A stretch of DNA of 64,000 bases from NCBI GenBank assembly GCA_018398815.1, contig CM031621.1, forward strand, positions 1,287,306 through 1,351,305. The letters run 5' to 3'. Below the pieces are notes generated by a model. That model did not search any database. It was given only the letters and a program-made list of their open reading frames with translations, and had not been told where the DNA came from. The DNA is from Conus ventricosus. Lineage: Eukaryota; Mollusca; Gastropoda; Neogastropoda; Conidae. Shown here piece after piece: positions 25,255 to 36,384 of this stretch (its first letter is position 1; each line of letters starts with the position of its first letter). Both the position numbers and the translations under genes were made by a program.

Positions 25255-25905
25255 GACAAATGTGTACACTGACACTTACTACCTTAGTACAAAAGTGTAC
25301 ACAGTCACTACCTTAATACAAATCGTGTACACTGCCACTACCTGTAGACAACACTGTCACTACGCCTGTAGGACAAAAGTGTACACTGTCCACTACCTGT
25401 AGGACAAATGTGTACACAGTCACTACCTGTATGACAAATGTGTACACTGACCCTACCTGTAGGACCAATGTGTACACATGTCACAACCTGTAGGTACAAC
25501 ACTGACACTACCTTAGGACAAATGTGTACACTGTCACAAACTGGTAGGACAACACTGTCACTACCTGTAGGACAAAATTGTACACTGTCCCTACCTGTAG
25601 GACAACACTGTCACTACCTGAGACAACACTGTCACTACCTGAGAACAAAAGGTACACAGTCACCACCTGTATAGACAAATGTGTACACTGTCCGCACCTT
25701 GTAGGACAACACAGACACTACCTGTAGGACAACCACTGTCACTACCTGTAGGACAAATGTGTACATAGTCACACCTGAATGACAAATGTGTTACGACTGT
25801 CGACTCCCTGTTAGGACAACACTGTCACTACCTGTATGACAAATGTTAACACTGTCACTACCTGAATGACACCCTGACACTCCTGTAGGACAAAATGCAT
25901 ATAAA
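25255..25905. repeat. 30-bp minisatellite
   Basis: Units of about 30 bp (CACTACCTGTAGGACAAATG then TGTACACTGT) mixed with a 22-23-bp short form lacking ATGTGTAC. On the minus strand each unit reads TTTGTCCTACAGGTAGTGAC, where the same position could act as acceptor (CTACAG) and donor (CAG/GTAGTG). Confidence 0.9.
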
Positions 25906-26574
25906 GGATGCGTGTTGTGATGGTGACAACTGTTTCCCCCCCCCAACTGTCACTTCCTGTATGCCAAAATGTCATCATAAAAAAAAAAAGGTGGCATTGT
26001 GTGATTGTGCCAAGAACAAACTGTGAAGGACTTTCTGACAGCAGACACGTGGAAGGGCCTGAGGCAGAAACGCAGTGGATAGAAAGATATCATAGTCCAG
26101 AGACCAACCAACAAGGAGGACATCCCATCAGCGAACTCACAGAAGGTAGTTATCTGACAGGTTCAGTTTCCAAAAATTATGAAAAGATGTACAAAAACAA
26201 TGCGCTTTTGTAGCAAACATCAATCTATCTATAACACCTCTGGTAAACGATACGCACTATCTGTGTACTGAAACAAAGCCTCATATTTCATGTCAGATGA
26301 AACAAAATCACGCCATTATTGCATTGTGACACCGAGGCAGCTACAAAGCTGGTCAAGTGAATTCACAACACTACAAACCGGAAATCGATCAAACCAAACT
26401 AAAAATGTGATGGCCCTCAGATAGATAACAGCAATTCTGCTGGCTCTGAACATAAATGTAAATGGAAAAAGCAGCAACCTGCAAAATGCTCCTGTTAATC
26501 CTTGTAGATGTCAGCAAGCTGTACACTCATCCCTGGAGGCACACTGAAAGTAAAGAGGGAGATCCACCTCTTAC
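25905..26574. other. Unique intron sequence downstream of exon 4
   Basis: About 670 bp of ordinary AT-rich sequence. Nothing recognised apart from the donor of exon 4 at its right edge (GTAAGAGGTGG on the minus strand) and a short A run near 25,980. Confidence 0.6.
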
Positions 26575-26763
26575 CTGCAAAGGTAAAGTAACGCCAAGCG
26601 GTTTAAGCAGCTTTGATGTCCATGGTCCTGTAGCCATGACAACCTTCCTTTGGTGCGGTATAGACATTTGTGGTTGTCAAGGTAACCAGAGTTGTACCCG
26701 TGATGAAGGCAGTGACGGTTCTCCATCAACGCAAGCACCCCACCACAACTGTTGGAACACTTT
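26575..26763 (-). CDS. PIPOX: Sarcosine/pipecolate oxidase exon 4
   Basis: A 189-bp exon between an acceptor TTGTGTTGAG (other repeat units have TTGTGTTGCAG) and the donor CTTTGCAG then GTAAGAGG. Pieces in order: KVFQQ, VDGE, VTAFITGTTLVTLTTTN, then MATGPWTSKLLKPLGVTLPLQ at the end. This matches the vertebrate segment '...RQLGGIVRDGEK...GLLVTVKTT...ITAGPWTNQLLRPLG..MPLQ', which spans the strand that closes the FAD domain and the conserved GPW motif. Phase 0 at both ends, so it joins exon 3 and exon 5 directly. The copy here has about three single-base indels (near 26,641, 26,710 and 26,745). Each looks like a base-count error, since splice sites and flanking codons are kept. Confidence 0.9.
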
Positions 26764-27395
26764 CTCAACACAACAGAATCCGTCTGTTGTGTGGAGTGTT
26801 TCCCCACATGAACACAAGTATAACACAGACTTACCCCACCACACTGTTGGAACACACTTCTTTACTGCTTTTCTGCAACACAACAGAAATCTGTCTGTGA
26901 GTGGGAGTGTTCCCCACATGAACACAGTATAACACAGACAATACCCCACCCACTGTTGGAACACTTTCTGCAACACAACAGTAACCCGTCTGGTTGTGTG
27001 GGAGGTTCCCCACTGAACACAGTAAACACAGACTTACCCACCACACTGTGGAAACACTTTCTGCAACACAACAGAATCTGTCGTGTGTGAAGTGATCCCC
27101 ACAAGACACAGTATAACACAGGACTTTACCACCCCACCACACTGTTTGAACACTTTCTGCAACACAACAGAATCCTACTGTTGTGTGGAGTGTTCCCTCA
27201 CACATGAACACAGTATAACACAAGACTTACCCCACCACACTGTTGGAACACTTTCAGCAACACAACAGAATCCGTCTGGTTGTGGTGGGAAGTTCCCCAC
27301 ATTAACGCAGTAATAACACAGACTTACCCCACCACACTGAAGAACACTTTCTGCAACACAACACTACCGTCTGTTTTGTGTGGGAGTGTTCCTTT
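26764..27395. repeat. 95-bp minisatellite made of exon 4 acceptor plus first eight codons
   Basis: Six units of about 95 bp beyond the exon 4 acceptor. On the minus strand a unit reads TTGTGTTGCAG (acceptor), then 24 nt encoding KVFQQCGG (the first eight codons of exon 4), then GTAAGTCTGTG (strong donor), then TTATACTGTGTTCATGTGGG and on. Each unit therefore looks like a complete 24-nt, phase-0 microexon with both splice sites. Confidence 0.9.
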
Positions 27396-28362
27396 GACAT
27401 ATTTGTCCCTGATTACATAGATACCTATGTCACCATGACCCTTCCTTTTGACAGATGTGTCCCCGTTTTTAGATACCTAGTTGCCGTGACCTTCCTTTTG
27501 ACAGAGTGTCCTGTTTTTTTATAAAACCTATGTTGCAATACCTGCCTTTTGACACACTTGTCTCGTTTTAAAGATACCTATGTCCGCCCTGGACCTTCCT
27601 TTTGACAGACATGTCCCGTTTTTTAGAGAAAACCTATGTCGCCCTGACCTTCCTTTTTTGGACGACTTGTCCCGTTTATATAGATACCTATGTCGCCCTG
27701 ACCTTCCTTTTGACAGGGGACTTGGTCCCCGTTTTTACAGATAACTATGTCGCCTTGACCTTTTTTTTTTGACAGACTTGTCCCGTAGTTATAGATACCA
27801 TGTCACCATGACCTTCCCTTTTGACAGACTTGTGCCGTTTTTTTAAATACATAAGTCGCCCTGACCTTCCTTTTGACAGACTTGAGCCATTTTTATAGAA
27901 ACCTATGTCGCCCGACCTGCCATTAGACAGACTTTCCGTTTTTTATAGATACCTATGTCGTACCATGAACCTTCCTTTGACAGACTTTGACCCCGTTTTT
28001 AGAGATACCTGTGTCCCCTCTGACCGTTCCCTTTTGACAGACCTGTCCCCGTTTTATAGATATCCACCATGTCGTCCCCCCCCCATGACCTGCCTTTAGA
28101 CAGACTTTTCCCGTTTTTAATAGATACTATTCGTCAGGACCTTCCTTTTGACAGACTTTGTCCTTTTTTATAGATACCTATGTCGCCCTGAACCTCCTTT
28201 TGACAGACTTGTCCCATGTTTATAGACACCTAATGTCGCATGACCTGCCTTAGACAGACTTGTCCCGTTTTTGTAGATACCTATGTGTCATTGACCTTCC
28301 TTTTGACACACTTGTGAACAGGTGGGGTGTATACCTATGTCGTCATGACCTTCCTTTGAACA
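27395..28362. repeat. 52-bp minisatellite, left part
   Basis: About 19 units of 52 bp containing GACCTTCCTTTTGACAGACT and TATAGATACCTATGTCGTCA. On the minus strand each has ACATAGGTATCTAT (AG/GTATCT). The array stops at the 3' end of the LINE at 28,363 and resumes with the same unit at 39,141. Confidence 0.93.
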
Positions 28363-28385
28363 GATAAGATACGATAAAGATAATG
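28363..28385 (-). other. LINE 3' terminal simple repeat
   Basis: Plus strand ATAAGATACGATAAAGATAA; read on the element strand this is a degenerate TATCTT repeat. It directly abuts CTTCCTTTGAACAG of the 52-bp array. Confidence 0.7.
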
Positions 28386-28452
28386 TTCTTATAGCCCACC
28401 GACCGCAAGGGCCTCATCAGGCTGTCACCACGTTTATAACAACTCAACCATC

Positions 28453-28454
<2 letters not shown>

Positions 28455-28497
<43 letters not shown>
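28455..28497. repeat. Poly-A tract (~40 nt)
   Basis: Pure A run on the plus strand in the LINE 3' region. It is on the wrong strand to be the tail of this minus-strand LINE, whose tail is at 28,363. Confidence 0.9.
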
Positions 28498-28499
<2 letters not shown>

Positions 28500-28799
28500 T
28501 TCACACATCTCGATAATGACATCGTCTACAAACGAACAAACACATTGTTAAAATCCTTCTCCGTAAAATCTCAAAAATCATGAAAAATGTTAATTTCTCA
28601 CAAAAACCCAAGGATCACGTCAGGCGGACATCCCTGAACAGATCATCATGGACTCCCGCTGTAAAAAAAAATGTTTGTGTCTCACTATCCGTGCAAGTCC
28701 AACACTCTACAAGAACATGTTTCATTGTTCAGTGGCGCATGACATGGAATGCACCACGGAGCTTCTTCCACTCTTAAAAGTAAGAAATGGTAAAATACG

Positions 28800-29420
28800 A
28801 ATGGCCGTGTGCAACGGCAACAGAAACCGTATCCTCTTTAACGACCACCCGACGTAGATGAGGAAGTCGTAAAGGTTTGACGAGATCTGAAAGAGATTTG
28901 TATATCCGACTGTGAGTTCCAATCCTCCTGCCCAGAGGTCTCTCACATAATCGTTAAATTGGGTTTCACATCTGGAGCAGGGATACAAGTTTGACAGATT
29001 CTCTCTTGTGGCGTTCTGGCTAAACGAATCAACATTTCGTTCCCGCCGATGCCAACATGGCCAGGAACCCAGCAAAGTAATGTTGTAACCGTCCGCCTTC
29101 AACTTGCTAAATAGTTTCAAAAAAAAGGAAAAGTTACTGGAACCTGAAGGTTTGCGCCAGCTATGGCCTACAAAGCTGACAGCGCATCCGACAGAACCAG
29201 AAAGTCCCTCCTCGAAGATGGGAATTATCTTCAAGCCAGTACTTAGATGCAGAAAGTTCAGCAGAGAAAAGACAGAAGCCTCTGAATGTATAGTTTCCAA
29301 CAATATCTGAGAAGGAGCCCAGGCAGTAGCCTTGCACAGGCCACACCATCCACCGACTGGAACCGTCCATGAAAACTTTATGATAGGATGGAAATTTTGA
29401 ACAAGCTCGGCATACAAAGC
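28800..29420 (-). pseudogene. LINE RNase H domain, frame-broken
   Basis: Minus-strand frames give, in order, MDGSSR (the first-Asp DGS motif), a SAEL motif near 29,250, and WVPGHVGIGGNE at about 29,035-29,072 (the conserved GH.GI.GNE loop). The longest frame (28,722-29,417) moves in and out of the true frame through single-base indels. RNase H processes the RNA/DNA hybrid during target-primed reverse transcription. The part beyond 29,063 is not included in the 15-kb second copy. Confidence 0.8.
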
Positions 29421-30049
29421 CTGTACGCCAGAGAGCCTGTAGACTCCTTACGAAAGCTGCGAGAAATCAAAACGAATCTCTGGTGTGAAAAAGGATCCCA
29501 TGGAGGTTGATCCGGAAACTTGAAAAATCAAGAAACTACTCCCAGGTTCTATACCTGCAATCCGCACGTGCGGCTGCATACGTCAGCCCAAACGGCGGAA
29601 TACATTTTTGGGTTGTTTTCAAACTAAGACTATATGGGGAACGGAGGGTCCAAAAACACAGTCATAGCATGATTCTGCGGTTCTCTGAGAACAGTCGTAA
29701 GTAATAATTCAAAGACAAGTTTCCAGCCTGCGGTGACAGTGAAGGTTCACCTGCCTCGCTACAGGCTGAACACACAGGGTGTTGCGGACGCTCCAAAGAC
29801 AGAGAAACTAAGCCCTAGATGGTGGATAGGGCCAAGAGTTTGAGGTAAGAATGAAATCATTGCGGAGCCGTCCACAGCACAACGAGTCCAGTTTAAGAAA
29901 CAGGACCAGGGCTATGTAGAGGTGCAAACAAAGTTTTCTTAACAGCGCCCCCGTCGGTGTGTGCTACGACCCCCAGAATATTCAGTACCTTTTTGGCAAG
30001 CAGTTTTGAGATTTTTAAATGGCTGAGAAATTTAAGTTTTTGGTCAAAA

Positions 30050-31670
30050 AAGACACAGAAAATTTAGGCCTCTTTAACGAGCAGAATGGAGAATTACCGA
30101 CGTGAAGATTCAGTATTCTGAAAAACAGACGGACAATATGGAAGTGAGATACACTGGGTTTCTTGTAGCAGAAAAGGTGAAACCTTTTCATCCGCCCACT
30201 GATGGATTTTATCTAACGCAAAGCTGAGCCTGCGCTGGACATCACTGGTATCTGGCTTCCAGTTTGCGTAGACAGACAAAAACATCACAACAATGAGCAG
30301 TCTGAACCCTGCTGAACTGATTTCAACAATGTTGCTGATTTTAATACAAAGAGGTCAGGAGACAGTATGCTCCCCTGGGAACACCCCACTCCTGCTCGTG
30401 ACATCAGAGAGAGTGGTGCCACCCGGACCAGAAACTGTCCGTTCTGCCAAAAAAATTTTGAATAAAAAGAGGAAGATGACCTCCGAAAACCCAGATCGTG
30501 GGGGGATTCATGAAGTATCTCCCCGACTTCCAGGTGGTATCGAAGGCCTTCTCCACGAACAGAAAATTGCCACTGCATGCTTCTGTTTTAATAAAAAGCG
30601 TTCCTAAGTGTAGATTCCAGAGCGAATCAAATGGTCAACTGAGCTACGATGATTGCGGAAAACCACACTGTTTCTTTTTCTCCAAAAGGCCATCGGTTTC
30701 GAGTTTCCAATTGACCTAGCATTGACCATTTTCTCCTATCAGTTTACAGACACAGCTGTCCAAAGCATGACGGTAGTTAATGGGATTAACAGATCTTTTC
30801 CAGGTTTGGGGATGGGAATAATGAGGCTGTCCGCCAAGAGGGTGGAAAGCAACCGTAGTCCCACACGTGGTTGTATACCAGAAGAACAGGATGTACAGAC
30901 CTTCCTTGCGGAAGATGTTTTCATAGTTATAATTAGTCATCTATACCTGGAGAGGATCGCTGCAGAGAGTAAGGCAGATTTCTGCTCGTTATAAAAATGT
31001 AAAAGGAAGATTGTAGTCTACCATGTTGTCGATGAAAGAGTTGCAGGAGATTTTCTTTAGGGCTTTGTGTTTGACAAAAGTGACTGATTTATTAGAAGAG
31101 GAGGAATTCTTTTTCAATGGTTGAAGCAAGCAGATATTAGCAACTGCTTATCTTCTCTGTTATTAAAGAACTGAAAACTTGAGATGGTTCACAGTGGACT
31201 AGTGTTCTTTTCCCTTTGATTTCTTAATGATGTTCCACACTTTTTCTTAGAAGTATTTGTGAATGTCCAGCCTGGGAGCAGAAGCTTCTCCAGGACCGAC
31301 GTTTAACACCTGATTTTTAAAAGTGTGTCAGATTTAGCACTGAGTTTTTGATGGGCTCGAGCGGTGGGACGCCGAAGGTCGTTGGTATACCTGACGCTGA
31401 AGCCCGATTTTCTGGAACTTTGGAAATTTGTTGGCAGTCTGAATCAAACCAGGGTGATTTTGGCATTTGGTAGATAAAATCGAAGACACTGGAATACAAG
31501 CTTTAGCACACTTGGATCAAGTTGTTATACCAGTGATTCAGCAGGGTCCGACTTCAGAAGAAAGTCATGTCCTGGAATTCTTTAGAATATGGTTTCCGAA
31601 TAAATCCCAGTTTGCTTTCTTGTAATTTAGATGTTGAAAACAGAGACCGTGTTCAGTTAATATTACAGGT
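30050..31670 (-). pseudogene. LINE reverse transcriptase, frame-broken (copy 1)
   Basis: Element-strand order: FQHLNYKKANWDLF (about 31,600-31,660), KSPWFDSDCQ (about 31,435), the linker found between endonuclease and RT; IPIPKPGKDL and NYR (about 30,790-30,820); QGSILSP, RT motif B (about 30,360); then DKIHQWADEK and KTQCISLP of the thumb (about 30,150-30,210). The YxDD region at about 30,285-30,300 is out of frame and contains a stop. The enzyme would copy the element's RNA at a nicked target. Non-functional as written. Confidence 0.85.
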
Positions 31671-32409
31671 TGTACACGGCGGCGCGGGCACACTCGAGCC
31701 ACAGCCTTCAGTAATCGCTCAACGCTATTGCCTTTTGACTCCGGCTAGGCCCTAACAGTCAGCCACCGCACATGCCAGACACTGTGTACACAGCGTGTGT
31801 CGTTTTTGGGGACGCTATTAGGTCGATACTGGTGCTCCATATATTACTGTACAGAGGTTTTAGACTATAATTTCAGTAGGAGAACAATAGCGCAGTGATA
31901 CGTTAGAGTGTGACAAAAGCTGGCATTTGCTCAACTCTTGTGTACCAAAATTAAGTACGTGTTTAAACACTTTCTGACATAACCTTTGTGACCGCAAAAC
32001 CGCTGGCGCGCGCCGCCTGCGACCGTTGGCCGCCCTGGTACAAGCGCGACCAAAGACTGTACGCCCTACGGCGAAGTATGCTAAGCGAGGCACAAATCAT
32101 TTGTGAAGTGAAAAAAGTTAGTTAGCATATTGTAAAGGGGCCGTATTTACACCATTGTAAATACATATTTCTTCATTGTGCAACATTTATATGTACTATG
32201 TTGCAGAAGAGCAACGAGGACCTAATTAAAGGAAACAGAGATAACATATTTCACTACAGCAAAATAATAATACTGAAACATAATGTAGTAGGCATAACAA
32301 TAATAAGTGAAATAATATTATAATTACCATAATAACTCATTCCCAATCCTACTACATGTCTATCGGCAAAATTCAAATTAAAGTGTGTTGTTGGTAGTAC
32401 CAATAGGGT

Positions 32410-32453
32410 GTTTTTATGTGTGTGTGTGTGTGTTGTGGTGTGTGTGTGTGTGT

Positions 32454-32491
<38 letters not shown>

Positions 32492-32630
32492 TGGTGTGTG
32501 TGTGTGTGAGATTGTGCGTGCGTGCGTGCGTGCGTGCGAGCGTGCGTGTGGTGTGCGTGCGTGCGTGCGTGGGCGGGCGTGCGTGCGTGTGTGTGTGTGT
32601 GAAGAAGAGAGAGAGAGAGGGGGGGGTGGG
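32410..32630. repeat. GT / GCGT microsatellite with GA tail
   Basis: (GT)n grading into (GCGT)n, then GA and G runs. ORFs here are His/Thr/Cys/Val repeats and not genes. Confidence 0.95.
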
Positions 32631-33700
32631 GGGAATGGCCGAAAGGAATATGAACAAAACAGACCACTCTCTCACTGACCATTTTGAACGTTTAAAGGTC
32701 TTGTGTATACGGGTGGGTAAAAGGTCCTAAGAGAGATCAAAGACTGATAAAAACAAATCAGTAAGTAACGTGTTTGAGTGATGGTCTTTCTGAAATAAAC
32801 CGTAATGCTTCAATGTGAATGTTCTGGAAGATAGGAGGAAGTACAATCAAAAATAGTATGTGTGTTTTGTGCAAAAACTTTAGAAAAATCTGAACAAACC
32901 GCAAACATTCAACTTCAGCAAAGTGTCGTGCATTGGCAGAATTTGAAAAGCCTCAAAAATAAGCACCTGTTTGATCCCCAGTTTATCTGTCAGTCAGTGT
33001 GCGCTATGCACACACTTTCAAACAGCAGAGAAAAGTTGGAAGACCAGAGAAAAAGATAAAGAAATCTGCCGTTCTCAAACAGGAATTCCCAACCAAGCAA
33101 AAAAGAAAGGCCAATTACTCTTGATCTGATAATGGATATTTCATTCTGTCCTCATCTGAAGCCACAACAAACTCCGCAAAAGTCCCTAGAACTGCTATCA
33201 TGCAGACTGCCCCAGCTGCATCAATGAAGCATTATCTTCCAGTCAAAAAACAAGTTTCCTTTTTGTGTCACATCTGATGCCACATCAACGTCCAGCCCAA
33301 ATTCAAGAGGCGCATCAGTGCAGACCGTTCCAACAGCAATTGACACAGCATTGTCTCCGTTCAAAGATAATGCATATATTGAAAAATATTGGTTTAAATT
33401 ATTACCATGAAATGAGAGTAACTAATGAACATCAACTAAGTTTTTTGTATAGATTTTATTTTCAACGGGCAAAGTGAACATTCTATTTGAAAGTGTGGGA
33501 GTGGGGATGGGTGAGGGGAGGGGCTGTTATGAGAGAGAGAGGGGACAACAGCAAAAGCCCTGTCAGTGTCACACTATACTGTAACACAAAGCCGCTGAAC
33601 TGAAGAGAAGGACACAGAACACCATGGCAGACATGTCCAACAAGACAGTTTGTGTTGTTTAAAAAGATAGTGAAACAGATATGTGATGAGAGTGGATATT
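32630..33700. other. Unique stretch with decayed coding-like sequence
   Basis: On the plus strand 32,862-33,059 reads a frame ending DPQFICQSVCAMHTLSNSRE. One base later the text continues as KVGRPEKKIKK and QEFPTKQKRKANYS (33,033-33,120), a basic AT-hook-like composition. Then come two related ~100-bp stretches (33,158-33,262 and 33,270-33,375) that encode Ser/Thr/Ala-rich sequence. The frame is broken several times. This might be a remnant of a gene or transposon ORF; I do not recognise the family. The counterpart is at 48,150-49,100. Confidence 0.35.
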
Positions 33701-33734
33701 GACACACCCAGCTTTTACCTACAAGGTCGTGAGT

Positions 33735-34139
33735 ACACATGTGTGTGTGTGTGCTGCGTGCGTGCGTGCGTGCGTGCGTGCGAGCGTGCGTGCGTGCGGT
33801 TCGAGTGCTTTGTGTGTGTGTGTGTGTGTGTTGTGTGTTGTGTGGTGTGTGTGTGAGTCAGTGTGTGTGTGGTGTGTGTGTGTGTAGTGAGTGTGTGGTG
33901 TGTGTGTGTTTGTGTGTGTGATCTGTCTTGTTCTGTTAAGTCATGCATGCACGTCAATTCAATTCAGCTTCTCTCACTCTCTTCTCTCATCTCTCGCACG
34001 CTCGCTTCTCTCCTCTCTCTCTCTCTCGCTCTCTTCCTCCCCCCCCCTCTCCTCTCTCTGTCTCTCCTCCCTCTCCCTCCCCCTTCCCCGACCCAGCCTC
34101 AGTCACGTATGCGTGGCCGTGTATAGTTGTGTTGTGTGT

Positions 34140-34189
<50 letters not shown>

Positions 34190-34901
34190 ATATCTGTTTT
34201 TTTGTTAATGGTTCTGTGAAGTCAAGCATGCCGTCAGTTTCAGTTCAGTTTTCTCTCTCTCTCCATCATCTCTCACTCTCTCTCTCCCCTCTCACTCTCT
34301 CTCTCTGCTCTTCTCTCTCTCGCTCTCACTCTCTCTCTCTCTCTCTCTCTACCTCCCCCCCTCTCTCCTCTCTGTCTCTCTCTCCCTCTCCCTCCCTCCC
34401 TTCCCCGACCCCCCTCAGTCTCGTATGCCGTGAGCGTGATATGTTGTTGTGTGTGTGTGTGTGTGGTGTGTGTGTGTGTGTGTGTGTGTGGATATCTGTT
34501 TTGTTCTGTGAAGTCATGCATGCACGTCAGTTTTCAGTTCAGTTTCCCTCTCATCTCTCTCTCTCTCCGCTCTCCTCTCCTCTCCTCTCTCTCTCTCTCT
34601 CTCATCTCTCTATCTCCTCTCTCCTCTCTCAGACTCTCTCTCTCTTCACGGGTCTCTCATCTCACTCTCACTCTCTCCTCTCTCTCTCTCTCTCAATCGT
34701 ATGCCGTGTGCCTGTATATGTAATTTTAGTGGTGTGTGTGTTGTGTGTGGTGTGTGGTGGTGTGTGTTTTGTGTGAGTGAGAGAGAGAGATAGAGAGAGA
34801 GAGTGTGTGTGTTGTGTGTGAGAAGAGAGAGAGAGAGAGAGAGAGAGTGAGTGTGAGTGTGTGTGGTGTGAGAGAGAGGAGAGAGAGAGAAAAAGAGAGA
34901 T

Positions 34902-34979
<78 letters not shown>

Positions 34980-35000
34980 GTTCAGAATATGAGTTCAAGC
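33735..35000. repeat. Compound GT-spacer-CT higher-order repeat (copy 1)
   Basis: Modules of about 280-300 bp: GT tract; spacer with CTGTGAAGTCATGCATGCAC and GTCAGTTTTCAGTTCAG; CT tract; spacer with CCTCAGTCTCGTATGCCGTG; then the next GT tract. Module spacers start near 33,919, 34,194 and 34,493. The last part is a long GA tract (34,775-34,975). The unit is larger than a plain microsatellite and repeats as a whole. Confidence 0.88.
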
Positions 35001-35089
35001 CGTGACATGTGAAACATATCTCTCTGCTCATGGCTTTTATTGAGTTTGTATACATGTAACAAAGCTAAGCTATCTTGTGCATGTCAAGT

Positions 35090-35710
35090 TCTTCATATAT
35101 GTATTATTAAATCATCCTCCCTCCCACCTCCACTCTCCGTCCCCTCTCTCATCGTTCTCTTTCTCTCTCTGCATGCATTTATTGATTTTGTGTGTAAAAG
35201 GTATCCGTGGATGTCGGTTTCTTATATGTATGTATTCTCAATCAGTCATCCTCCCCACCCCCAATCTCCCCCTCCCACTCTCTCTATGTCAGACTCTCTC
35301 TCACTCTTCCTCTCTCACTCTCTCTCTCTTCTTCCTCCCACTCTCATCTCTCTCTCTCTTCTCTCTATCCATTCTCACCTCTCTCTCTCAGTTGTTTGCA
35401 TGCGAGCCGTGAACACTGTGCATGTTTCTTTCATCCTATTGATTTTATAAGTGGTAAATTTCCGTGCAGTGTATGTGTAGTCATGTTTACGTCAACCATT
35501 CCATCTCTCACATCTCTTTCTCGTTCTCTCTCTCTCCTCTCTCTCCAGTCTCTCTCTATCTCTCACTCTCTCTTCTCTCTCACAGACACACACGGCACCC
35601 ACGCAGCACACACACACACAACACACTCACACACCCAACACACACACACACACATAACACAGACACACACACACATCACACACACACACACACACACACA
35701 CACAGCACTC
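35090..35710. repeat. CT-rich modules and CA tract
   Basis: Two or three CT-rich blocks separated by related ~60-bp spacers with GCATGCATTTATTGATTTTG and similar, then (CA)n at 35,585-35,705. The second copy (50,360-50,930) has one module fewer. Confidence 0.8.
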
Positions 35711-36384
35711 GACTTTGGGTTGCAGGCAGTTTTTTTTCGTCACGCGCTGGTCTTGTTTTGTTTTGTTTTTATTCTGCCGATTAGTCAGGCTGTTAAAAGT
35801 TCATACCTAAACCCACTTCCTGTATGTTAAACTACTCATGAATGAGGGTATTGACTGTAAGTTCTGCTTTTAAGTACATATTGTGAGTGCGCGCGCAGTG
35901 TGCAACGTGTGCGCATGTGTGTGTGTGTGTGTGAGTGTGTGTGTGCGCATGTGCTCGCCACCCCAGCGCACCGTGGCGCACCGCGTACGTGCGTGCGTTC
36001 GTTGTAAGTGTAATAAATCGTTATGAGTGAAGAATAACCTTACGCAGAAAAGCGCTCACAGGGTGTTGTGGACAAAGACAATCCCGCTGTTCACGGTGTA
36101 CACTCGCCACCCTGGTGAGGACCGTGTGTAAACAATGGTCAGCTTTTGGGCGCGATACAAGACACAAAGCAGTGTGTAGTTCCTCTTCTCCACCATTCAG
36201 TACAAGCGCCATGGGGCCCTTATCGCCAGACACTCTGGGTATTCAGATCCCAGACCGCTATGCCTAACAGTAACAATACCCGGCTTGTTGGTTGCCGCGC
36301 GAACAATATTGTTACTTCGGTTTTCCGTCCCACGATTTGAAGATTTGACTCAAGCGTCATAATGCAGCAGTCAGAACAGCGTGT

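Noticed and set aside
23894..25402. Plus-strand ORFs with LQTNTTES repeats
   Set aside because: Repeat readings of the 45-bp array.
28455..28497. Poly-A tract as the LINE's tail
   Set aside because: Wrong strand for a minus-strand element; the element ends at the TATCTT-like repeat at 28,363.
28722..29417. 231-codon minus ORF as a possible cellular gene
   Set aside because: It crosses the RNase H domain of the LINE partly out of frame; the WVPGHVGIGGNE motif lies in another frame of the same DNA.
31885..31910. tRNA-type A-box like TAGCGCAGTGATACGTTAG
   Set aside because: No matching B box at the right distance and no cloverleaf; not enough for a tRNA or tRNA-derived SINE call.
32373..35055. 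ORFs rich in His/Thr, Cys/Val, Ser/Leu or Arg/Glu (up to 277 codons)
   Set aside because: Translations of GT, CA, CT and GA microsatellites.
36260..36300. tRNA-like or SINE-like stretch near the interruption's right end
   Set aside because: No paired boxes and no stem structure could be traced.
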